Origin: Isoetes taiwanensis
Taxonomy: Eukaryota; Streptophyta; Lycopodiopsida; Isoetales; Isoetaceae
Length of the DNA stretch: 64,000 nucleotides
NCBI GenBank assembly: GCA_021234155.1
Contig: JAJEKV010000003.1
Span: forward strand, 15,174,386 to 15,238,385
Direction of reading: 5' to 3'
The notes under the pieces were generated by a model that worked only from the letters and a program-made list of their open reading frames with translations, was not told the origin of the DNA and did not search any database. Positions within the stretch are counted from its first letter, which is position 1, and each line of letters opens with the position of its first letter. Below are positions 1-12,634 of the stretch, piece by piece. A program made the position numbers and the translations under genes.

Positions 1-660
1 ACACTACGAGGGCCTGACATACTTCAAGTAATTTGTTTTGATGCATACTCTAATTCTCCAGAAGGCAAAGATTGGACTCAAGAAAGCCGAATTTTGAGGT
101 ATCTTAAAGGTAAAATGACCTAGTATGGGATTGTGGTTACCCAAGGACAACATGGAACCGCAAGCATATTGTGGACGCTGATAATAAGGGACGAAGATAC
201 AAGAAAGTCTGTGATTCGGGTATGTGTCGAGCGTTTGGCACGCGCCCCACCTCCGGAGGTGGGGAAAACAATCTTCCATGTACCCCAATCAACTCAGAAG
301 TCAATATGCAAATGTGATGTCTCACAAGTAAAGAAATAGGTATGGTGTAGGAGATTGCTAATCGAAGTTAGAGTTGCTCGTGAGAATTCTACAAGAACTC
401 GACAAGATGAGTCAGAGTAGCATTATCAAGAAACCCCTATATGCATGAAAGAAGTAAACAGGAGTCAAGATGCACTATATGTAAGAGAAGTGGTGGAAAA
501 ATATTGTACGCTTGCGTATGTAACTACAAATATGCAGCCTAGCATATATTAACTAAAGCCTTCATGAAGGCAGAGATTTCTTGTTCTTAAGAAAATGCTT
601 AAATTGTTCAATTTCAATGCACTGTGGGGAAGTCCCGAAGCTAGTATTCTCAGACATGAT
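1..660 (+). pseudogene. Ty1/copia RNase H end fragment (decayed)
   Basis: Broken frames give typical copia C-terminal signatures: a RILRYLKG motif near 94-114 and, near 530-580, a degraded version of the 'ADI.TKA' ending of copia RNase H. Stops and frameshifts interrupt every frame, so no product is expected. A purine run ending about 672 (ccaagggggaa) follows and looks like the polypurine tract, so the 3' LTR probably starts just after it. The element is cut by the left window edge. Family assignment rests on motif recognition by eye. Confidence 0.6.
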
Positions 661-1130
661 CCAAGGGGGAATTGATAGTAAAAGGTTCATATCATATGGA
701 TGGATATATGGATGGATGTGCTTCGACGCTCATGTACACTAGCCAAATTGACACCATTTACCATTGTTTATTTATAAAAGTACCACCATGAGATTTGCAT
801 GGTCGACATATAAAAATATGGACAAGTTAAGACAACGATTAGTAAACTACAAATCTTGGTTCCTAAAATAAGATACAAGACGAATTCGCCTTTAGAGCTG
901 GAAGATGCCGGATTGCAGAGATAGTGAGTCGGATTGCAAGCAGCTCTGACCGCTATTAGGGCTGAACCATTTCCGACTTGCCTAGGGTGACGCCTTAATG
1001 AAATAATAGCTACGCTTAATTTCCCTAACAAGTGTTAATGGTTCAATTGCTAATGGTTGAATCATAAAGTATTGAACTTGAATATAGTATTAGAAGTTGA
1101 ATTGTTCATTTACATTAACAATTTCCGTCT
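661..1130. other. No gene; probable copia 3' LTR remnant
   Basis: This AT-rich stretch starts with a polypurine-like run and holds no supported coding region. It probably contains the start of the 3' LTR of the preceding copia fragment, but no matching LTR copy is in the window. Confidence 0.3.
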
Positions 1131-2508
1131 AATCATCTCACCATCGCAGACACCTGTGCATGTGGGCTGATACCGAGTCCCACATGGGTATAACACGCAT
1201 TAATTAATAATATTGCATGTTTTATTCCTTATATACCTTTGGTCTTTTTTCTAAAACTTGGCTGTGGATATACTGCTTTATTTTTCAAGAATTTAATCCC
1301 CGCTCGCCAAGATCCTAAGAAATCCACTCTGGGAATCAACCGCTTAATCATGATCTAAACACTTCGATTTGCCTAATTGAACCAAGAACTCATTAACTCC
1401 AACAAGTGATGAAAGATCCGCCTGGATTTGCCAAGAATAGGTCGAATAGAGGATTTGAAAAAGGAGAAACACTCTGCCGATTTTTCGAGGGCTTTGAGGT
1501 TGTCGATCAAATTCTTTGAAGAAAGACTGGATTTGATGGTTTATGTTTTTGAATTTGCCTTCCACTACGCCGATTATGCAATTCTAATTATTGATATTTT
1601 ATTACCCCGATCAATGCTTGATTTGATCCCTGCGCTCCAAAGACATCGAGCTTTGGGATTATCTTTGTTTGCTCTTGATTTCTTAAGAATGAAAATCAGG
1701 CCATGGGAAAAACATTTGTAGAATGATTACTTTGACATTGTGTTTTGCATCTTAAAAAATTCGACAATGATTCTGCATTTTAAGCAATAAGATAGTATTT
1801 TCATGAAATAGTTGCATATAAGCATACGGAATAGTGAATGATGACTAAAAATGCTTATCCCTAGATTTGAGATCTCCTCAAGGCACAACAGGGGCTAAAA
1901 TTTTCATATATTACTCTTAATTCATAGGGTAACTTTGCATCCCACCAACTACCAGAGCATAGATAGCATTGGAATTTAGTCCAAAGACAAAAAAGGAGCT
2001 CATTAAGCATCAATTAGCCCAAGTTTTTGCCAACTGCTCATAGGTCACCTTATGATCACCTTGTTCTAAACTCGTGATAATTTTACATATTTCTTTGCAA
2101 AAGAGCACTTGACCATTCATTGTCTCGGACATATTGAAGGATCAAGCATCAAATCAAAAAAGATGCGCCTTTTGGGAGTTATAGAAATCTACTCTACATC
2201 GGGGTTGACAAAAATTTTGACCCTTCGAATTACATTTTTAGGGTTTGCAATCGATAAATCACCACTAGACTTTTTCACAACATTCCTTAGGATCTTGAGT
2301 AGCTTTGACATAAAAAATCATAGGCAGATTCTTGCTTGTCTACATTTGGCATCATTTCTTGCAAGGCAGACTTTTTTCTCTTTAGGGAAAGTGATTGAGA
2401 ATTGTTATTTAAGCTTTCTAATTGGAATTTCTTCACACAGAGTGGTTGCCTTAAGCAAACTGGAGTTCCAAACCACTGAGGTTGAAGGTTTTGCCAGGAA
2501 CACCTTCA
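1131..2508 (+). mobile_element. LTR/leader remnant of a Tat-like gypsy (copy 1)
   Basis: This stretch is a diverged direct repeat of 16641-18085, which sits immediately upstream of the gag gene of the gypsy at 16641-34806. Shared landmarks in order are a CCCAC(A/G)TGGG palindrome, a TATA-like box (ttatatacc here, tataaaccc there), a 'tttgccaagaa' block, a 'tgaatttgccttccac' block, and a 'gccaggaacaccttcaa' block at the end. The similarity stops at about 2508, where sequence switches to an unrelated gypsy integrase region. It is non-coding; open frames inside it are not supported. Confidence 0.6.
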
Positions 2509-2686
2509 ATACCTGTCCATTGAGTTCAGACAAGAAGATTGAAGAGGCTATTCCCTCTAGCAAAGAATTTAAGGAAATATGGGCTAGTCTTTGCAAAGAA
2601 GCAATGATAGATAAAGAAAGAGAAGACAAAGAAATTTAAAAAGAAGACAACCCTTTATATTATAAAGATAAGCTTTGTGTCCCATT
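2509..2686 (+). pseudogene. Chromovirus gypsy integrase, N-terminal flank (left half of split fragment)
   Basis: The translation resembles the segment just before the integrase zinc finger of the gypsy at 53250-53390: WASLCKEA here against WASLSKEA there, and YKDKLCVP against YHKDKLCVP. The frame has an internal stop near 2637. It ends where Copia-A inserted at 2687 and resumes at 8163. Inferred to be a remnant of a chromovirus older than Copia-A. Confidence 0.65.
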
Positions 2687-3265
2687 TGTTAGAATTCATG
2701 CCATAATTGAGATGGGAAAATATTCAAGGAAATTCTATGACAAAGTTGAGATAGCACCTAAAAGCACTTAAAGCACCTAAGAAGTTTGAGCACCTAAAGC
2801 ACCTGTCAATGGAGCCAATTTCGGTTCAAATGAATCGATTCAGTTTTGTAAGATATGAAGAGTGTCATCATCCGGGCTTGGACCCGTCGGACTGCAAAAT
2901 AAATAAAGATGGAATACTGAGGTGGTGTACTCATTGGAAATTAGCGCAGAGCAATCGTGAAAGGTGTATGAATCGATTTGAAATTGAATGACCTATTTGA
3001 AGTTTGAAGCTACAAAGATCCTCATCGATCTCATATGAACAAGAAATACTAAGATTATTTCCAATGGTCATAATTGCCAATGTTAATAATGAAGTTGAAG
3101 AAGTGGCTTTGCTAGTGTTATACAATTGGTTCTTTGTTGAGCTGAATGTAAAATCATCTTGCTTTATTAGATTGAGGTGTGTTTCTTACACATAGATGAT
3201 TATCAATCCAAGAAAACCTAACATTGTTACATGATATTGGTTCTATTCATGGTTTATTTCTAACA
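2687..3265 (+). repeat. Copia-A 5' LTR
   Basis: This 579-bp repeat matches 7587-8162 in order, with substitutions and small indels. It carries a short 'AGCACCTAA' direct-repeat cluster about 70-120 bp from its start. It starts TGTTAG and ends CTAACA. Confidence 0.85.
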
Positions 3266-3279
3266 GCGGTTTATCGAGC

Positions 3280-4270
3280 TAGGTTTGAGACAAATGGCAA
3301 TGATTTGGTGCGGGCACGATTGAGTGCCATTGATGTTTTCAAGGGGATTCGTGATTTCAAGTTTGGAAAGAAAGATCAAGCATGTATTGCAAGTAGAAGG
3401 GCTATGGGATATTGTTGAACCTAAGAGCAGATTCTCCGAGGTTGTTCTTGAAGGAAGCTCGAGCTTCGAAAAAAGCCGGTAAGCCGCAACCAAAGCAACA
3501 AAAGGAGGAGGCACAAGATGTGGCAAAACTAAGAGAGGCTCGGGATTATAATGAGTAAAGGTAAACTCAAGTATTGTGTTAAAATAAGAGGATTGCATCC
3601 CTAGCCGAGATGTGGAGTTATATGCTCTTAATTATGAGGAGAAAACCTCCTCACAAATCGATGTGCTTGAAATGAAATGAGAAGGCTAAAGTTTCATGAT
3701 AAAGACAATGTCAATGAGTTTTCAAACCTTGACACTATCATTCATTGCTGACTTAGAGGGAGCGGGAGTGTTATTCTCAACAGCAACAGGTGTTGGCCAT
3801 TTCAAGATCCGTTACTACCTTGGAAACATAACCATGTTTATCGAACCCTTACAAGAACAAGGATTGAGGCGAAAGAATGTTGAAGAGCCAGAAATAGAGC
3901 AAAACAACGTAATGGAAGAAGAAGAAGATGCCACACAAGTTTTATTTGCAAAAGGAAAAGGTAAAGAAGAGAAGAAAAGAGGTAAGCTTGGCCCATGTTT
4001 CTTAACTGTAATCAATATGGTCACTTGAAAATAGACTTGCCCTATGATGACTAAAGAAATAAATTGCTACAATTGTGGAGGAAGAGGACATTATGCATCC
4101 AATTGCTCATCACCTAAGAACTTCTCAAAGGGAAAAGAAAGGGAACAAGAGGATATTCTACACAAGGGGAAGAGGTAGAGAAGATTCAGGGAAACAGAAA
4201 CTTCTCATATGCGTAGAAACAAACATAGAAGTTATGCTTGAAGAAATTACTAAGATGATGAGGATAAGGT
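3280..4270 (+). pseudogene. Copia-A gag remnant
   Basis: Starts with a frame resembling the Copia-B gag start (AIDVFKG here, AIEVFKG there). A CCHC zinc knuckle CYNCGGRGHYASNC is encoded at 4065-4107, preceded by acidic and lysine-rich sequence typical of copia gag. Stops and frame changes (for example near 3416 and 4026) break the reading frame. In life this would be the nucleocapsid protein binding element RNA. Confidence 0.7.
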
Positions 4271-4319
4271 AAGAAAACATAAAAGTTTTTACCGTTACTA
4301 ATCTTTGGAATTGATGATG

Positions 4320-7300
4320 ATGATTGATTTTATGATTCTAGATAGTGGAGCGTAAAAAGTCCATTGCATGTAGTTCAAAAATCCTAAAAAGAAAAAGGGG
4401 GAAGTCAAGGTGGTCATATACAAGTTGGAAATGGTGACCTCAAAAGAATTGAAGATGTTGTATACTAGAGCTATTTGATCTAAATGGAGAATTGTGAACT
4501 TACAAAAAATGTTTTATGTGTTCTAGCTTAGTGAGAAATTTGATTTCTATTTCTCAATTAGTTGATATGGATTGAAAGTCATTTTGAAAGGACTCATTGT
4601 AAAATCTTTGATGGAAATGAATTAAAATTCCTTGGAAGAAGAGTTATAACTTGTTTGGTATAAATGCTCGATCGGGTTGAAAGATTAATGCGACTCTAAC
4701 TCCAAATATTGCAATGTGGCATGAAAGACTTGGGCACACAAATATGAAGAATATTGAACTTATGATAAAGCGAGGACTATTGGTGTCATCCGATAAAGCA
4801 ATAGAAAATCATGTTTGCGGGGGTTGCATGTTGGGTAAGCACTCAGTTATTGCCTTTTCAAAGGCAAAAGGAAAAGCAAATGAAATTCTTGGTTTAATTC
4901 ACACCCGACCTTTGTGGTCCATTGAATGTGAGGAATAACAGGAAAAAAGATACTTCATAACATTTGTTGATGATTCTGAAACAGACTCTACCATGCGAGA
5001 ACAAAAGACCAACTTTTGAAGCATTCAAAATGTTTTGCAAGAGAAGTAGAGTGTGAAACCGGAAAAGAATCAAATGTGTAAGATCTCGATCGAGGAGGAG
5101 AATACTTGTCGAAAAATTTGTTAGATATTGTCAAGATAGGGGGTATAAAGAGACAATTTACTTGGTGACTATACACCCTCAAACAGTAATGGTGTGGTTG
5201 AGAGGAAGAACAAAACAATTCCTAATGCTACAAGATCTATGTTGTTGGCATGCGGTCATGCCCAATTTTAGGGAGGAGGCGGGTCAAGATCACAGACTCA
5301 TACAAAAAATAGTCCGCCATCAAAAGCATAGAAGGAAAAATACCGTAAGTCATTTGGTCCTAAAAACCCCTTATTATGAAATATTTAAAAGTGTTTGGGT
5401 GTTTGGGATACACACACATTCCCGAGGAATTAAGACTGAAAATGGATGACAGTCAAGGATAACCTATTTGGTTGGCTATGACATGCATTCCAAAGGTTAT
5501 AGAATGTATGATCCACTTAAAAGGAAAGTGTTGGTAAGCAGAGATGTAATATTTCAAGAGAATGTTTTGGTAATACAGATCAGCGATAGAAAAGGAGAAT
5601 TCAAAAGGAGAAGGAAAAACAATTACGACAATATGATGAGTCCCAACGTGCACAAAAGGAAAAAAACAATAACTAAAAATGAGATAGATGATTTGAAGAT
5701 TCTGACACAAAGATGAAGAAGATAATAAGAGGGATGGAAAGGTTCTGGGAAGAACAGAACATGAATCAAAGAAATGAAAAACAATCAAGAAGATAATAAT
5801 GAGGGATGGAAGTGTTGCAGGAGAAGAAACGCAGAACATGAACCAAAAAAAAAAACAAATAAGTTAAGAAGAGGAAAACCAAGGAGAAAGGCTGCAACAG
5901 AAATTGCCATTGACATAGAAAATTTGGAAGGAGAGAGAATGGTAAAAGTAGCGGACAAAAACCACTGGAGGATAACACGTATCTAAATATTTATGGTGTT
6001 AGAATTGAATTCCCGAGACTTTTTGAGGAGGCAAAAACTCACTTTGACAAGAATAAATGGAAAATTGCAATGATGGAGGAAATGAGGTCATTCGAAGAAC
6101 ATCCTCATATGAATTAGTAGACCCGCCAAAGGGGAAGAAATGCAATATGAAACAAATGGGTATTCAAGTTGAAAACAAAATGCGCATGGCAAGCCCAAAG
6201 CACAAAGCAAGACGGTTGCTCAAGGTTATTCACAAAAGAGGGGAGTAGATTTTGATGAAACCTACTCACCACCGCTAAGTTAGCCAAAGATTAGAATGAT
6301 AATTGCCATATCAAATGCCTTAAATCTAGATTTACACCATATGGATGTTTGTAACAAATTTCCTTAATGCAGATTTGGAGGAAGAGGTTTACATGAGACA
6401 AGCTCAAAGGTTTTGAAGTTGAGAAAGACAAAGTTTGGAGATCAAGAAAGTCTGTCTCACGCTGAAGCAATCTCCAAGACAATGGTATTTTTGTATTGAC
6501 AATTTTTGAAAGAACAAAGCTTTACTAAGTTGGCTAATGATGGCAACGTTTATCTATTCACTAAAGGATGAGGGAGAATTTTTGTATAATGGCGGTGTAT
6601 GTGGGACGATCAGATCTTGGCATCAATAATATGAACTTCTTGAATAAAATGCAAGGAGATGCTCAAAACCAGTACCAAATGACGATCTTGGAGAGTTGAC
6701 ACGTAGCACAGAATTCAAGTAAGAAGAGACGAATAACAAACATGACAATATCTCTAAATCAAGGTAAGTACATAGACTTCGGTCTTGGAAGTTCAATATG
6801 CTAGAATGCAGTGCAGAAGGCACCTATCATGGTTGGAAACAAACCGCCAAAGGAACTTTGCCCTCCCGAGGAGTGAAGATGAGAAGGAGAAAATGAGTAA
6901 GATTCCATATAGGCAGTTGGTAGGAAGCTTATTGTTCATTGCCAACAATACAAGACCCTACATTGCATTCATAGTAAATGTGTTGAGCAGATATAACAAT
7001 AATCCGGTTATGAGCATTGGCCCCTGACTAAGAAAGTTTTGAGATTTTTGAAAGGCACAAAACACCGCGAGTGAATTGTTCTTGTTCAAAGGATCTGAAA
7101 TTAAAATGTTACAAAGATGCCGACCGGTGTGGAGATCTAGATGAACACAAATCAACTTCGGGATACATTGTAATGTTAGGAGGAGCACCGTTAGTTGGAG
7201 AAGCAAGAAACAATCATCTATTGCTTTGTCAACCTTGAATCTGAGTATGCCTCAACAACTCTTGGTGCTAAAGAAAATCATTTGGGCGGAAGGTTACCGG

Positions 7301-7575
7301 AAGAGTTGGAAATAAAACAAGAAGACAAAGACAGAATTATTTTGTGACAATCAAAGTTGTATTGCAATGACAAAAACCCGTGTTGCAACGAGAGGACCAA
7401 ACATATCGAAATGGAGATGCACTATATCGGGGACATGGTGAATAAAGGGATTTATTCAACTAAAGTATGTAAGATCGAAGATCAACTTGTCGACATAATG
7501 ACCAAGGCATTAAGCCGGAAGAGACTTCAAAAATTATCAACCGCTATGAGTGTAGAGATGCACGAATTATGACAT
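4320..7575 (+). pseudogene. Copia-A pol remnant (protease, integrase, RT, RNase H)
   Basis: Recognisable pieces in copia order: protease active site ILDSGA near 4336; integrase zinc-binding region MWHERLGHTNMK with C..C and LGKH near 4714-4850; integrase end with ERKNKTI near 5195-5220; RT start with DETYSP and LHHMDV near 6255-6345; RT/RNase H region PYRQLVGSLLFIANNTRP near 6905-6955; and RNase H end with HIEMEMHYI and DIMTKAL near 7395-7510. Frames change repeatedly and the RT YVDD box is not intact, so the polyprotein cannot be made. Confidence 0.75.
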
Positions 7576-7586
7576 GAAAGGGGAAA
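7576..7586 (+). other. Copia-A polypurine tract
   Basis: An uninterrupted purine run (gaaaggggaaa) lies directly against the TG of the 3' LTR, as expected for the plus-strand primer. Confidence 0.8.
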
Positions 7587-8162
7587 TGTTAGAATTCATG
7601 CCATAATTGAGATGGGAAAATATTCAAGGAAATTCAGACAAAGTTGAGATAGCGCACCTAAAGCACCTAAAGCACCTAAGAAGTTTGAGCACCTAAAGCA
7701 CTGTCAATGGAGCCAATTTCGGTTCAAATGAATGGGATTCAATTATGACGAAGATATGAAGAGCCAATCGGGCGATCCGCTTGACCGTTTGATTGCAAAA
7801 GATAAATAAAGATGGAATCTGAGGTGGTGTACTCATTAGAAATTAGCGGTGAACAATCATTGAAGCGGTATGAATCGATTTGAAATTGAATGACCTATTT
7901 GAAGTTTGAAGCTACAGTATCCTCATCGATCTCATATGAACAGTAATGCTAAGATTATTTCCAATGGTCATAATTGCCAATGTTAATGATAAGTTGAAGA
8001 AGTGACTTGGCTAGTGTTATACAATTGGTTCTTTGTTGAGTTGAATGTAAAATCATCTTATGCTATTAGATTGAGGTGTTTCTTACACATAGATGATTAT
8101 CAATCCAAGAAAACCTAACATTGTTACATGATATTGGTTCTATTCACTGCTTATTTCTAACA
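7587..8162 (+). repeat. Copia-A 3' LTR
   Basis: This 576-bp copy of the 5' LTR has the same TGTTAG and CTAACA ends. Differences from the 5' copy are frequent, consistent with an old insertion. Confidence 0.85.
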
Positions 8163-8785
8163 CCAGAAGTATCAGGAGTAAGGAAGTTAATCCTCCACGA
8201 TGCCCATAATAGCCCAATAGCTGGCCACGCAGGATTTATGAAAACATACTTCAAGATAAAAAGTAGTTATTTTTGGCCTGGCATGAAGAAGGACATCGCC
8301 AAGTATATTCGGCAGTGTCAGTCATGCCAGCAGATGAAAGCGGAGCAACTTTGAATTCCGAGAGTTCTTGAACCCTTGACGGTTCCAGACGATAAGTGGA
8401 CGATGGTAAGTATGGACTTTCATCACGGGACTTCCCCAAACAACAATGGCTGACAAGTTGTCTAAGATGGCACATTTCTTGCCATGCAAGATCACAGATA
8501 CAGCTCTAGATACAACCTTGTTTTTTGCAAAGGAAATCCTTAGGTTGCATGGGATGCCTAGAGGAATCATATCAGATAGAGACCCAAAGTTCATAAGTGC
8601 ATTTTGGAGAGACTTCTTCAACACCATTGGGACGAAGCTTTGTATGAGTACATCATATCATCCCCAAACTGATGGTCAGACAAATAGGATGAGCAAGATA
8701 TTGGAAGATATGTTGAGGCACTATCTCTGGAATAAGCAATCAAAGTGGGAGGACTATATCTACTTGGTCAAGAAGTCAACAGTCA
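8163..8785 (+). pseudogene. Chromovirus gypsy integrase fragment (right half)
   Basis: Continues the fragment at 2509-2686. It encodes the H-H-C-C zinc-binding region (LHDAHNSPIAGHAGF to QCQSCQQM, about 8194-8336), the first core Asp near 8415 (SMDF) and the second in SDRDPKF (about 8570-8590). The third-position region reads PQTDGQTNRM, so Asn replaces the catalytic Glu. A stop near 8354 and a frame change near 8440 also break it. Closely similar to the integrase at 53390-54010. Sequence identity to gypsy ends near 8785, where LINE sequence begins. Confidence 0.8.
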
Positions 8786-9043
8786 GCATTTGAATCAAAA
8801 TTCAAATGGCACAGTCATTGACCAGGTCTCCTGCAGGATTAATAAAGAGTTTGGTGGATCTTCTGATTTTAATATTATCTCTAAAGACAACAAATTTGTC
8901 TGGACCAAGGTCAATGGCAGCTATAAGAGAATTCAGGGAAAAAAAGATTAAGAGATGCTCAGGCTCAGAAAGATAAAACAATTCAAAATAAGGGAAGTGT
9001 TTCAATCGAGAAGATACCTAGCAAGGATAAAAATATATCTCAG

Positions 9044-10156
9044 GTGGTGAAAGTTTTACAAAATCATGAAGATACAGCAAAAAAGATAAGTAGGATAAAA
9101 GATAAGGTAAGAAATCTGCATGACACCTTGAATAGGATCATTGTGGATGCTAAAGGCTTATCCAAAAAAAATGAGTCCTTACTTGACTCTTCAAATCTTT
9201 ACAAGGGTAAGAGTGATCCATTAGGCAAGAAAAGAAAACATAGCAAGGTATTGAAGCAGGCAATTTTTGCCAAAAAGAAAGACAATGGGTTTGAAGCTGA
9301 AATAAATCCTTTGGATACCATAGTGGAAGTTGTCCCTGCTCCACCTCCAGTTGTGGTAGAACTTGGCAAAAAGGCCAACCCAGATTATTCAACAAAGGAG
9401 ATTCCTGCCACAGCTTCAGTGCAACACAAAGATCATATGGAAGATGACAGCCATTTTACTGATAACTCTAACCAGTTTCAGGTATTAGCTGACCTTAACT
9501 CTGACCTTGATGTTGATTTAATGTTGAGCAATTGCCCTTCTATACCCAACCATATAACTGTAACAAGTTCATCTCCTCTTGCTAAATATGATCATAAACA
9601 ACCCACTTTCATTGACCTTTCCCCATCCACTGATATAAACAACCCTTCTCCATGCACTATCTCCTCTGAAATTGCAGAGCAGTTAGCTTCATTACAAGAG
9701 GGATTCAAGCTGGATTCACAACAAATTGTACAAGAAGTATGCTCATGGAATCTAATGGATGAGGACATAGTCAAAGATACTCCAGATAGGGAATTGGATG
9801 CAACCAGGGAGATTAATAGAGATCAAATAGGGGATGCAGAATTGGAAAATGTGTGCATACAAAACATTGTTGCAGATACAAACCTTACAGGTCGTGACTC
9901 TTTCCCCTTAAGGCAAATTGATTTTTGTGATTGTATAAGGGACAAGAATTTAAATTTAAATGTTGGTTCCACTTCTCCCCTTTATAAAAACAAAATGTTT
10001 GAATTTGTTCCTGGTGGGATCTTGGATGACAGTGATGGTGAGCTAGATAAGGAAAATTGGAAGCGGGATGATTTCTTATCTGATAATCCTTCTCTTGTTT
10101 TAAGCAAGAAATCCCTGCCCTCTAGTGCTAAGATCAGGAAGTCTGTCAAATTCTAA
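9044..10156 (+). CDS. LINE-1 ORF1-like protein, C-terminal part (370 aa)
   Basis: An unbroken 370-codon frame sits 40 bp upstream of the ORF2 start, the ORF1 position of a plant L1 element. No zinc knuckle or recognisable RNA-binding domain is visible. The N-terminal third is lysine-rich (predicted basic and helical) and the rest acidic and Ser/Asp-rich. A short frame just upstream (about 8800-8951) with VWTKVNGSY may be the true N-terminal domain separated by a frameshift, so this is probably only the C-terminal portion. In L1 elements ORF1 packages the element RNA; assignment here rests on position. Confidence 0.55.
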   Translation: MVKVLQNHEDTAKKISRIKDKVRNLHDTLNRIIVDAKGLSKKNESLLDSSNLYKGKSDPLGKKRKHSKVLKQAIFAKKKDNGFEAEINPLDTIVEVVPAPPPVVVELGKKANPDYSTKEIPATASVQHKDHMEDDSHFTDNSNQFQVLADLNSDLDVDLMLSNCPSIPNHITVTSSSPLAKYDHKQPTFIDLSPSTDINNPSPCTISSEIAEQLASLQEGFKLDSQQIVQEVCSWNLMDEDIVKDTPDRELDATREINRDQIGDAELENVCIQNIVADTNLTGRDSFPLRQIDFCDCIRDKNLNLNVGSTSPLYKNKMFEFVPGGILDDSDGELDKENWKRDDFLSDNPSLVLSKKSLPSSAKIRKSVKF

Positions 10157-10196
10157 TTTCTCCCTTTACTTTTCCTTTTTGTTTTCGCCCTTCTAA

Positions 10197-12626
10197 TGAA
10201 TATTCTCTCTTGGAATGTTAGGGGTATCAAAGGCCCTATTAAAAGGAGGAGAGTTATCTCCCAAGTCAAAAATTATAATGCTGACATTATCCTTCTTCAG
10301 GAAGTCAAGCTTCCCAAATTTGAAGCCTCTAATCTTGGTGATTGAATTTACCCTGGTGCCTCTTCCATCTGGATTGAAGCTAGTGGTAGGAGTGGTGGTC
10401 CCTCTAAAATGTGGCAGGCTGTTATTTATACTATCCAAGAGTCCAGTTTTGGAATTATTAACATTTATGCCTCCACCAATCCTAAAGAGTGGGAAACCTT
10501 GATGGGCTGTGATCAATTCTTGGATGCATAACAGTCCTACTTTTGATTGGATTGTTGCTGGTGATTTTAACGACACTCCTTCTTGGAATATGAAGCTTGG
10601 CAACAAAATTAACATGTCCAGCCTAGAAAAGGAAAATTGGGAAGCCTTTATCTTTGATTCCTCTTTGGTGGATGTGCCCTCTTCCACAGCTACTTTTACT
10701 TGGCCAAATAAACAAAAGGGTGACAAAAGAGTCTATTGTGCTTTGGATAGATTTTATGTTTGCACTCCTGATTCTTCTTTCTGGAATAATTGCTTTGTTA
10801 CCAGTGATGAAGGTACTATCATCTCTGATCATCAACCTCAATTTCTATGTATCCGTCACATAACTCAAATTCCAAGAGATAGCAGTGAATCCTATAAGTT
10901 CAATTGTGCTTTGCTAAACAATGTCTCCTTTGTCAAAGATTTTAGAGATTTCTACCAGAATATTCACATGGATAGCAATGGCCAATCTATGAAGAAATTT
11001 TCCCTGCAAAATCAAGCTAATTAAGAGTTGAATTAAGGAATGGTCTAAAAGCAGACATCTGTCGAGACTTAAAGAAAAGGAAAGTTTTCTCTCTCAAATG
11101 AGAGAAATTAGGTCTCTTCTTCAAGAAGACCCTTATAATTCTAATCTTCATATTGGGGAGGAAATGATTGAGAATTACCTGAAGAATATTGAGAAAAGTG
11201 AAGCCAAAAGTTATGTAACTAAATGCAAAGTTAAGTTTAATAAGGAGATGGAATTCGGTAGCTCTAATTCTTTTTCAAGATGGCTAAAATTAGGCTGCTT
11301 AGAAACTCCATCACACAAGTGAGAACTGATGCAAGCATTACTCTGGATGATCCTAAGCTCATTAAATCTTTCTTTCAGGAAATTATGCCTCTCTTTTTTC
11401 AAAGGTGCCTCCTCAACAAATTGATTCTATCAGAGAAAGGGATTTCTTAGCCCTTATGAACAATATAATTCCATCTTCAATTGATTGTATGGATGATTCT
11501 ATAATTAATCCTCCAATGAAGAGGAAGTTCTCAATATCTGAAATCCTTTGTGAACAGCAAATCTCCTGGCGCTGATGGCTTGCCAAGTGAATTTTATATT
11601 CACTTTTGGGATATTATGAAATCTGATCTTCTTTCCATGGTTAGAGGGTATTGGAGGCTAATCATCTTCATCCTTCTATCTCAGCTGGTTTCATTGCTCT
11701 CATTCCTAAAGTGGATAATCACTCTGCTTTCTCTGAATGGAGACCTGTCTCTCTTACTAATACTTCTTACAAAATCTGTGCTAAAATTATAGCTAATAGG
11801 AGCAAGGCTTATCTACAGAAAAACATCTCTCAGTATCAATCTGCCTTTCTTCCAAACCGATTCATTTTGGACAATTACACGCAGCTATGGAAGGCCTCCA
11901 TTGGAATAAAATATCCAATCAAAATTGTGTGCTCCTTAAATTCGACATTAAGCATGCTTTTGATACAGTGAGATGAAATTTTCTAGGCTTTGCTCTAACC
12001 AAATTTGGCTTTCATCCTAAGCTTAAGCTGCTCATTCATGGTCTGAATATCAATTCCAATTCTGCTGTTATCTTAAATGGCACACCTTCTCAAATTTTTC
12101 CTTTATCTCAAGGTGTGAGATAAGGTGACCCCTTGCTCCTTATCTTTTTTTAATTGTGGCCGAAATGCTAACCAGGCTATTCTGCACTTTCAAGCTTTAG
12201 GAAGGATCACTGGTCTTAAAATGCCAAATAGTAATGATTCTCTCACCATCTCTCAATATACTGATGATACAATTGCTTTGTTGGATGCTAATATCTCTAA
12301 TATTGAGTTCTTTCTTGAGACTATCAATCCATTCTCTGTTGCCTCTGGAGTTCATTTGAATTTGGCCAAATGCACTATTACTGGCGACATCAATCATTCA
12401 AACTTTGCTAATATTAAGGTTCTAAACTGCAATCAAGCTTCTATGTTGCTTGGAATGCCTCTCTCTTTAAATTATTGCTCAAAAGGTCTTTAGCAACCTA
12501 TTATTGATAGAATTAAGAGAAAGCTAAATAATTATAGAAGCTGCTTATCTTTTGCAGGAAGAACTCTTATTGCAAATTCTGTCTTGGCTAGCTCTTACGT
12601 ATATTTTTTATCTGCTCTAGTTGGGT
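10197..12626 (+). pseudogene. LINE-1 ORF2: endonuclease and reverse transcriptase (part 1)
   Basis: Starts MNILSWNVRGI, the usual plant L1 endonuclease N-terminus, with LLQEVKLP (active-site Glu) soon after. The endonuclease continues with GDFND (near 10560) and ends with SDHQP (near 10827). RT motifs follow: SPGADGLPSEFY near 11560, FIALIPK and WRPVSL near 11685-11750, and the catalytic QYTDDT near 12255-12275. Stops near 10344, 10530 and 11022 and several frame changes make it non-functional. The endonuclease would nick target DNA and the RT would prime on the nick. Confidence 0.85.
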
Positions 12627-12634
12627 GTTTATAT

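Larger units (their letters stand above)
2687..8162 (+). mobile_element. Copia-A: full-length but decayed Ty1/copia element
   Basis: Direct terminal repeats (2687-3265 and 7587-8162) begin TGTTAG and end CTAACA. Between them lie, in copia order, gag with a CCHC knuckle, protease, integrase, RT and RNase H remnants, then a purine tract. A degraded PBS-like stretch (ggtttatcgagct) follows the 5' LTR. The element splits a gypsy integrase frame that continues at 8163, so insertion postdates that gypsy. No perfect 5-bp target duplication is seen (CCATT left, CCAGA right). Many frameshifts show it is dead. Confidence 0.85.

Noticed and set aside
2109..2639. Plus-strand frame of 176 codons as a gene
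   Set aside because: It runs through the Tat-like leader (diverged copy at 17700-18085 is not open) into the integrase fragment; it is a chance fusion.
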